In this document: positions 8,502-17,860 of the stretch, piece by piece
Layout of the letters: the number at the start of each line of letters is the position of its first letter
How positions within the stretch are numbered: position 1 is the first letter of the stretch
Position numbers and translations under genes: made by a program
Assembly (NCBI GenBank): GCA_000831005.1
Contig: CP007152.1
Span: forward strand, 62,001-126,000
Source: Marinobacter salarius
GTDB taxonomy: Bacteria > Pseudomonadota > Gammaproteobacteria > Pseudomonadales > Oleiphilaceae
Direction of reading: 5' to 3'
DNA: 64,000 nt
Notes under the pieces: generated by a model
The model's input: the letters and a program-made list of their open reading frames with translations, nothing else
Database searches by the model: none
What the model was told of the DNA's origin: nothing

Positions 8502-9803
8502 CGCCAGATACTCCTCGAGTTCTTCCCGAAATGCTGCTTGCACCCCCAAACGCTTCATCATCCAGTAATGGCCGGCAATCATTCGGTCAATGAAGATGCT
8601 CTCTACCGGCGGCTTGAAGTAGTCCAGGTACTTGAACACGGTGGTGGTTTTTGCAGCGACGTCCTTGTGCAACTCAGACTCGGCAAAGTCGTAGGGGGTG
8701 TCACTGTCAAAGGGCTGAATTAGAATGTCCCGCCACATGGCATAGTAGGCTTCGTCCACCGCCGGCTGTGATTCCACGCGAGCACCAAGGGCGATCAGGT
8801 GGCGATCCAGGGCGGCGTAATCCTCTTCCAGGGCGGAGACCAGGGCGTTGCGATAGGCCTCGACGATTTCCGGCTTCAGCTTTTTCACGCAACCAAAGTC
8901 ATAAAGGATGATGGTGCCATCGGGCCGGTAGGCGAAATTGCCGGCGTGGGGGTCGCCATGGATGCACTGGTAGCGGAAAAGCTGGTCCGCCATCATGGTG
9001 AAGATGCGGTGCCCGATCAGGTTGATGGTGTTCTGATCGTATCTTGCGGGGGTTACCTCGCTGATATGGTCGCCTTCCACCAGCTCCATGGTCAGTACCC
9101 GCCGGGACGAGTGGCTGGCAAAGACGGTCGGGATCTCGATCCAGTCGTCACTGGCATGGAATGCCTGGAATTCCTTCAGGTTGCGGGCCTCGTTCTCGTA
9201 ATCCAGTTCCTCTTTGAGCCGCACCCGGATTTCGCCGAACAGCTGGTCGACGTGCTCTTTCGGCATTTTCAGCAGGCCGCCCAGTTTCAGGGCCATTCGT
9301 AGCTGTTTCAGGTCGCTGTCGCAGGATTCGTCCACGCCGGGGTACTGAACCTTGACGATGACATCGGTGCCGTCGTGCAGGCGGGCCCGGTGAACCTGGC
9401 CGATGGACGCCGCCGCGTAGGGTTTTTCCTGCAGGTACTCGAACAGTTCTGACACCGGTTTGCCCAGTTCGCTCTCCACCTGACCGACAATCACCTCGAA
9501 CGGCATGGGCGGGGCCTCTTTCTGAAGCCGCTCAAGGGCATCCGAGAATTCCCGGGGCAGAAAGTCCTGGGTCTGGGAGGCAATCTGGCCGACTTTCATG
9601 ACCGCGCCCTTGAGCTCACCCAGGGTATCGACAATCTGGTCCGCCATGCGGGTATAGCTCTCGGAGCGAGCGCCCTCGTTATCTTCCTCACTGCGGAAGA
9701 TCCGGCGCGCGCGCTGGCCAGCGTACTGTCCGGCCACGGACGCCGTCATGCCTGCCAGTCTGAAGAATCGTCCGCTGCGTGTGGTAACCGGTTTCTTTGC
9801 CAT
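8496..9803 (-). CDS. ABC1/AarF (UbiB-family) atypical kinase/ATPase
   Basis: A 435-residue member of the ABC1/UbiB/ADCK family. It has the diagnostic N-terminal KxGQ motif (LKGAVMKVGQIASQ), the alanine-rich loop PYAAASIGQVHRA that replaces the protein-kinase glycine loop, the lysine VIVKVQYPG, the catalytic loop HGDPHAGNF and the metal-binding YDFGCVK. Family members support ubiquinone or other isoprenoid-lipid metabolism. There is no obvious C-terminal transmembrane pair, so this is not classical UbiB but the shorter AarF-type paralogue. The frame is intact. Start ATG at 9803. Confidence 0.85.
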   Translation of the reverse strand: MAKKPVTTRSGRFFRLAGMTASVAGQYAGQRARRIFRSEEDNEGARSESYTRMADQIVDTLGELKGAVMKVGQIASQTQDFLPREFSDALERLQKEAPPMPFEVIVGQVESELGKPVSELFEYLQEKPYAAASIGQVHRARLHDGTDVIVKVQYPGVDESCDSDLKQLRMALKLGGLLKMPKEHVDQLFGEIRVRLKEELDYENEARNLKEFQAFHASDDWIEIPTVFASHSSRRVLTMELVEGDHISEVTPARYDQNTINLIGHRIFTMMADQLFRYQCIHGDPHAGNFAYRPDGTIILYDFGCVKKLKPEIVEAYRNALVSALEEDYAALDRHLIALGARVESQPAVDEAYYAMWRDILIQPFDSDTPYDFAESELHKDVAAKTTTVFKYLDYFKPPVESIFIDRMIAGHYWMMKRLGVQAAFREELEEYLAL

Positions 9804-9865
9804 GCCTGTTATACGTCCTGAAGAGCCGATGGACCTGAGGAGGATCGCAATGTCCCTTGCCCAGC

Positions 9866-10528
9866 CTAGAGCACGGTGGTCTCCACAAACAAGGCGTCTT
9901 CCAGTTCCAGAGACAATATCTGGCCGGGTTCCAGGGGGCCAACGCCTTTTGGTGTACCGGTAAGAACCACATCGCCGGGCATCAGGGTGAATTGGGTGCT
10001 CATGTGGGCGATCAATGGCACGATCGGGTTCAGCATATCCCGGGTATCACCGGTTTGCTGGCGTTCGCGGTTGATGTCGAGGGTAAAGGTGAGATGGTCT
10101 CGGCGGAGGCGGTCGATACACACGAAGGGCGACAGGGGGCAGGCACCATCAAAGGCCTTGGCGCGTTCCCAGGGCTGGCCTTTCTCCTTGAGCCGGGATT
10201 GCACGTCTCGCAGCGTCAGGTCCAGCGCCAGGCCGTAGCCAAGGATAGCGGCTTCGGCGTCGCTGGCCGACGCATTGGTCAGTGGGCGGCCGATCAGCAC
10301 GGCCAGCTCGGTTTCAAAATGAACCGCGCCCTGGTTGCGTGGGAAGTCCAGGGGGCGGGTGATGTGCACCGCGGAGGTTGCCGGTTTGATAAACAGCAGG
10401 GGCTCATCCGGCACCGGATTGTTCAGCTCCCGCGCATGTTCCGCGTAGTTGCGTCCGATGCAGACAATTTTGCCCAAGGGCAGGTGAACCGGTGTTCCAT
10501 CTTTCCAGTGGTGCTGATAGTCAGGCAT
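9866..10528 (-). CDS. fumarylacetoacetate hydrolase-family protein
   Basis: A 220-residue single-domain FAH-fold protein. It starts with the typical PLGKIVCIGRNYAEHARELNN segment. The acidic metal ligands lie in VHFETELAVLIG and LALDLTLRDVQ, and the closing motif is PGDVVLTGTPKGVGPL. Members act as acylpyruvate hydrolases, oxaloacetate decarboxylases/tautomerases or fumarylpyruvate hydrolases; sequence alone does not decide. GGGAG lies 6 nt before ATG at 10528. It is 9 nt downstream of apt, on the same strand, and could be cotranscribed with the purine genes. Confidence 0.85.
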   Translation of the reverse strand: MPDYQHHWKDGTPVHLPLGKIVCIGRNYAEHARELNNPVPDEPLLFIKPATSAVHITRPLDFPRNQGAVHFETELAVLIGRPLTNASASDAEAAILGYGLALDLTLRDVQSRLKEKGQPWERAKAFDGACPLSPFVCIDRLRRDHLTFTLDINRERQQTGDTRDMLNPIVPLIAHMSTQFTLMPGDVVLTGTPKGVGPLEPGQILSLELEDALFVETTVL

Positions 10529-10537
10529 GGCCGCTCC

Positions 10538-11079
10538 CTAATCACCCTCAAACGAGCAAACAGTATAAACCTTCAGCCCCTCGTCCTGCAGCTTGCGAGA
10601 ACCGCCCAGATCGGGGAGGTCAATCATGGCGGCCACTTCGACGATGTCGGCGCCGATTCGGCGGATGAGCCGCGAGGCGGCCAGCATGGTGCCGCCGGTG
10701 GCGATCAGGTCGTCCACCAGCACCACGTTGTCGCCGGGCTTGAAGGCGTCCTTGTGCAGTTCCACCGAGCAGTGCCGTACTCCAGTTCGTAGTCTTCCAC
10801 CAGGGTATCGAACGGCAGCTTGCCTTTCTTGCGGATCAGTACCAGCGAGGCGTTCAGCTCATAGGCCAGGGCCGAGCCGATAATAAAGCCACGGGCATCT
10901 ACGGCGGCAACGGCATCAATATCGTGGCCATGGTAGCGGTGAACGAAGGCATCAATCAGCTTGCGGAACGCGGTGCGGTCCTGAAGCACGGTGGTGATGT
11001 CGCGGAAGGCGACGCCTGGCTTGGGCCAGTCTGGCACGGTGCGGATGGCTTTCTTGATGCTTTCTGAAAAATAGTCCAT
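10538..11079 (-). CDS. apt: adenine phosphoribosyltransferase (one frame break)
   Basis: Converts adenine and PRPP to AMP. About 180 residues when joined, normal for Apt. The N-terminal part has the typical [20 protein letters not shown] and [16 protein letters not shown]. The PRPP-binding loop [17 protein letters not shown] is in the C-terminal part. The frame breaks near 10773: GTA in the first frame must be joined to [14 protein letters not shown], needing one extra base. The adenine-type purine permease is encoded 27 nt upstream on the same strand, so uptake and salvage appear coupled. Confidence 0.93.
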
Positions 11080-11106
11080 TGCGTGTCCAAGCGCTGAAAA
11101 CGCAGC

Positions 11107-12404
11107 TTACGCTGCGTCCAGGAAGATGAATTTCAGGATAAAGACCACGGCGATGATGACCACGCTGGGGTTCAGGTCCGACCAGCGGCCGCTCAAGGCC
11201 TTGAGGATGGCATAGGTAACGAAACCCAGGGCAATGCCGTTGGCGATCGAGAAGGTTAGCGGCATCATCAGGGCGGTTACCACTGCCGGTGCGGCTTCGG
11301 TGACGTCGTCCCACTCAATCAGTTTCAAGCCGCTGGCCATCAGCACCGCGACATAAAGAAGCGCCGGAGCGGTGGCGTAAGCTGGAATAATACTGGCGAT
11401 GGGCGAGAGCAGCAGGCACGCCATGAACAGCGCCGCGACGACCACAGCGGTCAGGCCGGTGCGGCCACCGGCGGAGATGCCGGCGGTGGATTCGATGTAG
11501 CTGGTGGTGGTGGAGGTGCCGAGGGCAGCGCCGGACATGGTGGCTACGGAATCGGACATCAGCGCGCGGCCTAGCCGTGGCAGTTTGCCGTCCTTGTCCA
11601 GCAGGCCACCGCGCTGGGCGGCGCCGATGAGGGTGCCGGAGGTGTCAAACAGGTCTACAAACAGAAAGGCGAAAATCACGCTGATCATGCCAATGTTCAG
11701 CGCGCCTGCGAGGTCCAGCTGCATGAAGGTCGGCGCCAGACTTGGGGGCGCGGATGCAAAACCATCGTACTCCACCATGCCCAGCCCCATGGCTGCTGCT
11801 GTCACGGCAATGATCCCGATCATCACCGCACCGGTGATCTTGCGGAAGGACAGAGCACAGATCAGCACGAAACCGCCGAAGAACAACAGGCTCTCGGCCA
11901 CTTTTACGTCACCCAGACCAACCAGGGTGGCGCGGTTATCAATCACGATGCCGGCATTTTTCAGCGCGATCAGGCCAGAAAGAAGCCAATGCCGGCGGAG
12001 ATGCCGAAACGCAGGGACATGGGAATGCTGTTGATGATCCATTCCCGGACTTTGAAGATACTCAGCAGGAAGAAAATAAAGCCGGAAATGAAGACAGCAC
12101 CCAAGGCCACCTGCCAGCTATAGCCCATGCCGCCAACAACGGTGAACGAGAAGAACGCGTTCAGGCCCATGCCCGGCGCCAGCGCGATCGGGTAGTTGGC
12201 CCAAAGCCCCATGATCAGGGTGCCAATGGTGGCCGCCAGGCAGGTCGCTACGAATACCGCGCCGAAGTCCATGCCGGTAGCGGAGAGAATGCTGGGATTG
12301 ACCACGATGATGTAAGCCATGGTCAGGAAGGTGGTAAAGCCCGCAAGTACCTCTTTGCGAACTGTGGTGCCATTAGCCTGGAGCTTGAATAGTCGTTCTA
12401 GCAT
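11107..12404 (-). CDS. AzgA-family adenine/guanine/hypoxanthine permease (one frame break)
   Basis: A nucleobase transporter of the NCS2 superfamily, AzgA branch (E. coli AdeP/GhxP type), about 432 residues with 12 or more hydrophobic helices. Signature segments: EVLAGFTTFLTMAYIIVVNP, ATCLAATIGTLIMGLWANYP, LAPGMGLNAFF, FLFVDLFDTSGTLIG, and GTSTTTSYIESTAGISAGG. The frame breaks at about 11977, where AGIGFFL must be joined to GLIALKNAGIVID; one G is missing from CTG-GGC-CTG. Proximity to apt supports a purine substrate (probably adenine or hypoxanthine/guanine). Confidence 0.92.
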
Positions 12405-12530
12405 GACGTATGCCTGCCTTACAGGGTGCTGAATGGGGGTTGAATGAACCGGTTTCAGGAATTGGGTGAAAAAACGGCAATGTTACCGGCTGGAGCGAGA
12501 ACGCCAAGGGACGATTGATCATCGGTAGCC

Positions 12531-13151
12531 TCATTGCACTGTTCGCCTGTCCCGCTGGAGGCGGATGTCGAAGCGCACAGCCAGCAGTCGGGTGATGAAA
12601 ATAAACAAGAGGCCAATGGTCATGGCCAGGGATTCGCTCTCCAGCAGCCACTGGCAAACAAAGTATAGCCAACAGCCGGCGAAGGATATGGACGCGTAGA
12701 TCTGGTCTTTGCGGAAAATCAACGGCACCTCATTGCAGAAGGTGTCACGCAGGGCACCACCAAAAGTACCGGTCATCACGCCCAGGAGTGACGCCACAAA
12801 CCAGGAATGGCCCAGGTCCAGAGCCAACTGCGCGCCGAGGATTGTGAAAACACCCAGGCCGAGGGCATCAGGAAGCAGGATGCGCGATTCGCGGATACGC
12901 TCGACACGGTGCCAGTAGCTGAACACAACGGCCATGCAGAGGATCAGGATAGGTTGCTCCTGATGCTTGATCCAGTACAACGGGTGATTATCCATCATCA
13001 GGTCACGAAGGGTTCCTCCCCCCAGGGCGGTCACGAAGCCGATGGTGAAAACGCCCACCGGGTCCATGTTCTTGGATCGGGCGATCAACATGCCGGAGAT
13101 CGCAAAGGCAATCACGCCGGTCATTTCCAGTACGTAAATGATGTCAAACAT
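12531..13151 (-). CDS. TRIC-type cation channel / UPF0126 membrane protein
   Basis: A 206-residue polytopic membrane protein of the UPF0126 family (YadS/YicG type). It has two repeats of three helices, each with a glycine-rich motif: GFVTALGGGTLRDLMM (about 40-55) and GVMTGTFGGALRDTFCNEVP (about 125-145). Bacterial members structurally resemble TRIC cation channels and some have been linked to glycine uptake. Start ATG at 13151. The gene stands alone; no partner is obvious. Confidence 0.85.
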   Translation of the reverse strand: MFDIIYVLEMTGVIAFAISGMLIARSKNMDPVGVFTIGFVTALGGGTLRDLMMDNHPLYWIKHQEQPILILCMAVVFSYWHRVERIRESRILLPDALGLGVFTILGAQLALDLGHSWFVASLLGVMTGTFGGALRDTFCNEVPLIFRKDQIYASISFAGCWLYFVCQWLLESESLAMTIGLLFIFITRLLAVRFDIRLQRDRRTVQ

Positions 13152-13254
13152 CTCAGGCCCTAAGCCGCGTATTGCGAGCGCTGTGATCCGTTACCGCTTG
13201 TTGAAGCGTATTTGAGACTTATCTTGAAGCTGTTACGCGTATGGAGCAATGACT

Positions 13255-13821
13255 ATGTCTCTGATTCGTCTGGCCTATGCCAGTGAGGCCACTTTTTCGG
13301 CACAGCCCGTTGATAAGGGGGTTGAGCCCAACGTTGCCCGGATTCTGATGGCGTCCCGAACTAACAATGCCAAAAGTGACATTGTCGGCGGCCTTTACTA
13401 CGGCGATGACCGGTTTTTCCAGTATCTGGAAGGCGAGGAGGGGGCGGTACGAGCGCTCTATGACAGAATTGCAGGGGATTCGAGACATCGCAATGTCGTC
13501 ACCTTGCTGGAAGAACCTTTGCAGGCGCGCACCTTTGCCAACTGGTCCATGAAATACGTTCCTTTGTCGTCTGATGTGAAGGGATTCCTGAATCGCCATG
13601 GCATGAAACTGTTCCGCCCGTCGGACTTCACCCGCGATCAGTGCGAGGAAATGATCAAGCTGATTCGCGAGTCCAGTCAACAAGGGCGCGTGATCAGCCA
13701 CGATGGCGCCGGTGGTACTCAGTCAGCGCCCTCAGCATTACCAAAAGGTGTTGGTGTCGGCCTTGCGGTGGCCGCGATTGGGGTCGTTGGCGCGATGATC
13801 TATGCGAGCACGATGCTTTAG
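13255..13821 (+). CDS. BLUF-domain blue-light sensor with C-terminal membrane anchor
   Basis: A 188-residue flavin photoreceptor. Counting from MSLIRLAY, the BLUF residues are all present: Tyr8 (LAYAS), Asn38 (SRTNNAK), Gln56 (FFQYLEGEE), Trp97 and Met99 (ANWSM). After the roughly 100-residue BLUF core come the capping helices, a Ser/Gly/Pro-rich linker and one hydrophobic helix near the very C-terminus (VGVGLAVAAIGVVGAMIYA, about residues 165-183). This would make it a tail-anchored inner-membrane protein. There is no attached EAL, GGDEF or cyclase domain. ATG at 13255 is preferred over 13249 because GGAG then has an 8-nt spacing. It would signal by protein contact; the partner is unknown. 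Confidence 0.88.
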   Translation: MSLIRLAYASEATFSAQPVDKGVEPNVARILMASRTNNAKSDIVGGLYYGDDRFFQYLEGEEGAVRALYDRIAGDSRHRNVVTLLEEPLQARTFANWSMKYVPLSSDVKGFLNRHGMKLFRPSDFTRDQCEEMIKLIRESSQQGRVISHDGAGGTQSAPSALPKGVGVGLAVAAIGVVGAMIYASTML

Positions 13822-13976
13822 CGAGGAGACCGACCAGAATAAGCCCCGCTAATCCGGTGAGATTAGATTTCTTTATTTGCTTCATGACGCGACTCTGTTT
13901 AGGTTGATAACCATCCATTGATGTTGTCCTCTATCGACCGTCCAAATATCGACTGTCCTACAACGGAGTCACGAAT

Positions 13977-14957
13977 ATGAGAGCTATCCTCTGTAAGGAA
14001 TACGGCCCGGCGGAGACGCTGGTGATTGAAGACGTCACCAGCCCCGTCGTGAAAGGTCACGGGGTCAAGGTGCGCGTTAAGGCCGCCGGCCTGAACTTCC
14101 CGGATACCCTGATCATTGAAGGCAAGTACCAGCTCAAGCCCACCATGCCGTTTTCTCCCGGTGGAGAGATGTCTGGCGAGGTAATTGAAGTCGGCGAGAA
14201 AGTCACTCGCTTCAAGCCGGGCGACCGGGTTGCCGGCCTCACCGGCTACGGTGCCTTTGCCGAAGAGGTGGTTGTCCCGGAGCAGAACATTCTGCCCATT
14301 CCCGAATCCATGTCCGACGAAAAAGCGGCTGCTTTTTCCATGGTCTATGGCACCTCGTATTACGCTCTCAAGCAACGCGCCAATATCCAGCCGGGGGAAA
14401 CTCTGTTGGTGTTGGGTGCCAGCGGCGGTGTTGGCCTGGCAACGGTGGAACTGGGTAAAGCCATGGGCGCCCATGTGATTGCGGCAGCCAGTACGGCAGA
14501 GAAGCTGGCGGTGGCGAAAGAGGCCGGTGCCGACGAGCTGATCAACTACACCGAAGAGCCGTTGAAAGACGCGGTTAAACGCCTGACCAACAGTAAGGGC
14601 GTGGATGTGATCTACGATCCGGTCGGCGGTGATTTTACGGAGCAGGCGTTGCGCGCCATGGCCTGGAACGGCCGTCACCTGATCATCGGCTTCGCGGCTG
14701 GCGATATCCCCAAGATTCCGGCGAACCTGACGCTGCTGAAGGGTTGTTCGGTGGTCGGTGTGTTCTGGGGCAGCTTTACCCAGCGTGAGCCGCAAAACAG
14801 CGCCCAGAACATGATGGAGCTGCTGAAGCTGTTCTCCGAAGGAAAGATTAATCCGCGAATCAGCGAAGTCTATGACTTCGAGGACTATGAGAAAGCTCTC
14901 GGAGCGCTGACCGGTCGGACTGCTACCGGGAAGGTTGTCCTGAAGGTCGGTTCTTAA
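13977..14957 (+). CDS. NADPH:quinone oxidoreductase, zinc-free MDR family
   Basis: A 326-residue quinone oxidoreductase/enoyl-reductase-like member of the medium-chain dehydrogenase superfamily. The GroES-like N-terminal domain (AAGLNFPDTLIIEGKYQ, PFSPGGEMSGEVIEVG) lacks the zinc cysteines. The Rossmann domain shows LLVLGASGGVGLATVELGKA (about 145-165) and NAD(P)-pocket residues AASTAEKLAVAKEAGADELI. It ends with the typical TGRTATGKVVLKV. GGAG precedes ATG at 13977. It faces atuH convergently, with a long hairpin element between them; no direct role in terpene breakdown is shown. Confidence 0.88.
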   Translation: MRAILCKEYGPAETLVIEDVTSPVVKGHGVKVRVKAAGLNFPDTLIIEGKYQLKPTMPFSPGGEMSGEVIEVGEKVTRFKPGDRVAGLTGYGAFAEEVVVPEQNILPIPESMSDEKAAAFSMVYGTSYYALKQRANIQPGETLLVLGASGGVGLATVELGKAMGAHVIAAASTAEKLAVAKEAGADELINYTEEPLKDAVKRLTNSKGVDVIYDPVGGDFTEQALRAMAWNGRHLIIGFAAGDIPKIPANLTLLKGCSVVGVFWGSFTQREPQNSAQNMMELLKLFSEGKINPRISEVYDFEDYEKALGALTGRTATGKVVLKVGS

Positions 14958-14989
14958 AGCCGGCCCCTAGCCTGTTTGTTTCGGTGGAT

Positions 14990-15093
14990 GCATCGGTGGG
15001 GAGCTCCCAAAAACGCTTCAAGCACATCCATGTGCGCTTGGGCTCCGCCATCCATGGCTCCGCACATTTTTGGGAGGGGCTCCCCACCGATGC
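14990..15093 (+). repeat. long-hairpin element copy 1 (between quinone oxidoreductase and atuH)
   Basis: The outer arms 14990-15015 and 15065-15093 pair (GCATCGGTGGGGAGC... with its complement), with a 3-nt bulge on the right arm. Inside are two hairpins, GCACATCCATGTGC (15022-15035) and GCCATCCATGGC (15047-15058). The core AAGCACATCCATGTGCGCTTG matches the subtype seen in the copy at 59396. This copy has the consensus core on the plus strand. It lies between convergent genes. Confidence 0.8.
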
Positions 15094-15132
15094 AGGCAAG
15101 GCATGGGAGGTATGCCTTAGTTTCAGAAAACC

Positions 15133-16961
15133 TCAGAACCGAACTTTTCCGGCATCAATCTCGGTAACCAGCTCGGAGGTCAACCGGGTATAACCATCTG
15201 TACCGGGTAACCAGGCGTAAACCTCCTCCCCCGGTTTGTCGATGGAATAACCGGCTTTCTGGATGTCCACCTTGCGGTACTTGAAGGTCCCCGTTTTCTC
15301 GATGGCACTGGTTACCCGAACAAACACCGGAATCGCATAGGGCGGCAGGTTGTCGCTCAGGTACCGGAACAGCCGGTTCACATCAAATGCCTGGCCATTG
15401 GCGTGGGGAACCAGCGTTACCATGCCGGCCTTGCCGTTGGTGCCCGAAATCTCCACCCCATAGACAATGGCTTCCTCCACCATATTGGAACCGTCGATGA
15501 TGTTCTCCACCTCGGTGGTGGATACGTTTTCCCCTTTCCAACGAAAAGTGTCGCCCATACGGTCCACGAACTGCAGGTGTCCGCAGCCGATTTCTTTTAG
15601 CACGTCACCGGTGTTGAACCACTGGTCGCCTTTCTTGAAGGCATCCCGCAGGATCGATTTTTCCGTGGCTTCTTTCTGGGTATAACCCTCGAAGGACCAC
15701 TTCTTGGTGATCTCGCCGATCAGCAGGCCCGGCTCGCCCTTTTCGACTTCCTGCATAAATCCGTTGTCGTTCCGAACCGGGTCGCGGGTGCCGTCGTGGA
15801 ATTTGACCAGTTTGTAGGGGGCGGTGGAAAAGCCGACGGTGTTGTCCAGGTTGAAGAAATTGCTGAAGCCGATGTTGCCCTCGCTGGAGGCATAGAGTTC
15901 CGCCACGGTTTCGATGCCAAAGCGTCCCTTGAACTCCTTCCAGATGGACGGGCGCAGGCCGTTGCCGATCATCTTGGTGAGGTTGTGATTGCGGTCCTGT
16001 TCGCTGGGGGGCTGATTCAGCAGGTAACGGCAGAGTTCGCCCACGTAGCCAAAGGTGGTTGCCTGGAAATAGCGCACGTCGTCCCAGAACGCGCTGGCGG
16101 AGAATTTTCGGCGCAGGGCAATGGCAGAGCCACCGGCCATCACGGATCCCCAGCACACCAGCAGGGCGGTGCCGTGGTACAGCGGAAGGGTGCAGTAAAG
16201 GACATCGTCCGGTTTCATGTCCAGGGACATCATGCCGAACCCGCCGTAGGCTTTCATGAACTTGCGGTGGCTGCCCGGCGCCGCCTTGGGTAAGCCAGTG
16301 GTGCCGGAGGTGAACAGGTAGATGGCGGTGTCACCCATGGTGGGCGGATCGGCCGGCTTGGGGGCCGTATTCCGATGGGCGCTGACCTTTGCCGCCATGT
16401 TCACATAGCCCTCCGGTGCATCGCCGAAGATGTTCATGGTGTTGGTATCGGCCAGGAACAGGAATGGGTTGGGGTGCTGGTCCTGATATCGGCTTTCACG
16501 CCGTCAAAGGCCTCCACCAGTTCCTCGCCCACAACGACCATTTTAGGACTGACCAGATTGATGCTGTGTTCCAGCACGCGCCCCTTCTGGGAGGTGTTGA
16601 GCATGGCACAGGCCACGCCCACCTTGGCGGCGCCGGCTACCACGGCGAGCAGCTCCGGGCGGTTTTCCAGGAATACGGCGATGGTATCGCCCCGGATAAG
16701 GCCCTCTGTCTTCAGGAAACCGGCAATGCGGTTGGCCCAACCGTTGAATTCCCGCCAGGTAATGCTGCGGTCTTCGAACAGGATGGCCGGGCGGTGTCCG
16801 TATTTTTCGGCGTTGCGGTCCACCAGGGTGCCAAGGGTCAGGTCCTTGTTCTCGTTCTTGACCGAGTAGTAGTAATAGCCCTTGGCAATGGCGGGAAATC
16901 GCCGGAGTATGCCCGGCAGGCTGCGAGCAATGTCACGTGGGGATACGTTGTCCTGGGTCAT
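15133..16961 (-). CDS. atuH: acyl-CoA synthetase of the atu cluster (one frame break)
   Basis: An AMP-forming CoA ligase of the very-long-chain acyl-CoA synthetase/FATP (FadD6-like) type, about 609 residues joined. It shows the P-loop-like YLFTSGTTGLPKAAPGSHRK, the ELYASSEGNIGF adenine-binding region, FNTGDVLKEIG, FVDRMGDTFRWKGENVSTTEVE and the late K region TGTFKYRKVDIQK. In the atu pathway such a ligase could activate citronellic/geranic acid. The frame breaks near 16480: GVKADIR must be joined to DQHPNPFLFLADTNTMN, one G missing from AGG-GAC. It is the last gene of an eight-gene cluster in the same order as P. aeruginosa atuA-H. Confidence 0.88.
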
Positions 16962-17032
16962 AGGGTCATCCGTCAGGGTCAGTGTGAAACGTTGTTGTTT
17001 GTTTTGCCCCCGGACAACGAATGGCTCCGGGG

Positions 17033-17860
17033 TTAATCCAGAAACAGGTCCGGCAGCAGGGGCTTGTCGCCTGGCTGGTACCGGTAGTGTTCGAAATCCG
17101 TTACGCCGTCGGCCCTGAGCACGTCCTCATCGATCAGGGACAGCCCGGTCATTGCCCCGGCAGGACGGCTGAGGATGCTCAGTGCGGCGTCCGCCATGAT
17201 GTCTGGCTTGCGGCCCTGGGCCATCATTTGCGGGCCGCCCACTTCAAACTCAATGGCGGCCGTGGCGATTAACGTTTTAGGCCACAGGGTGTTCACTGAA
17301 ACCCCGTAACGCCGAAACTCCTCGGCCATACCCATGCTCAGCATGGTCATGGCGTACTTGGTGGTGGTGTAGGGCCCATACTGGGCGAACCACCGGGTAT
17401 CCAAATTCAAAGGCGGCGACAGGCTCAGGATATGGGCCTGGTCGGACTCCTTCAGCCAGGGCAATGCCGCCTGACTGCAGAGGAATACGGCGCGAGCGTT
17501 GACCTGATGCATCAGGTCGTACCGGCTGACCTTCAGGTTCTCGACGCCGGTCAGTTTGATGGCGCCCGCGTTGTTTACCAGCGCATCAATGCCGCCAAAA
17601 TGGTTCGCAGCTTCATCTATCCGCTGGCGCACCAGTTTTTCGTCTCGCACATCCAGCACCAGTGGCAGGGCCTGGCCACCTGCCTGTCGAATTTCCTCCG
17701 CCACGCTGTGTATGGTGCCTGGCAGCTTTGGATGCGGTTCGTCGGATTTTGCGCCGATCACCACATTGGCACCTTCTCGGGCACAGGCAAGGGCGATGGC
17801 TCGCCCGATGCCCCGGCTGCCTCCGGTTATAAAAACGGTTCTGTTCTTCATTGTGCTCAT
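17033..17860 (-). CDS. atuG: short-chain dehydrogenase of the atu cluster (HSDL2-like)
   Basis: A 275-residue classical SDR with the cofactor motif FITGGSRGIGRAIALA, NNAGAIKLTG, and the catalytic Ser-Tyr-Lys set, with YGPYTTTKYAMTML carrying Tyr and Lys. The SLSPPLNLD and SVNTLWPKTLIATAA segments are typical of the HSDL2/AtuG branch. GAGGAGG precedes ATG at 17860, and this ATG overlaps the atuF stop as ATGA, so the two are translationally coupled. It is probably an alcohol/aldehyde or 3-hydroxyacyl oxidation step in terpene breakdown; the exact step is not fixed even in Pseudomonas. Confidence 0.85.
   Translation of the reverse strand: MSTMKNRTVFITGGSRGIGRAIALACAREGANVVIGAKSDEPHPKLPGTIHSVAEEIRQAGGQALPLVLDVRDEKLVRQRIDEAANHFGGIDALVNNAGAIKLTGVENLKVSRYDLMHQVNARAVFLCSQAALPWLKESDQAHILSLSPPLNLDTRWFAQYGPYTTTKYAMTMLSMGMAEEFRRYGVSVNTLWPKTLIATAAIEFEVGGPQMMAQGRKPDIMADAALSILSRPAGAMTGLSLIDEDVLRADGVTDFEHYRYQPGDKPLLPDLFLD

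Noticed and set aside
13154..13254. Search for a tRNA or small RNA between the TRIC-like and BLUF genes
   Set aside because: No cloverleaf or conserved small-RNA motif was seen; only short divergent leader sequence.
13694..13885. Minus-strand ORF starting MKQIKKSNLTGLAGLILVGL, resembling a small membrane protein
   Set aside because: Only the first 23 residues look protein-like; the rest is antisense to the BLUF tail, and the ribosome site is weak. Left out, though a truncated small protein cannot be fully excluded.
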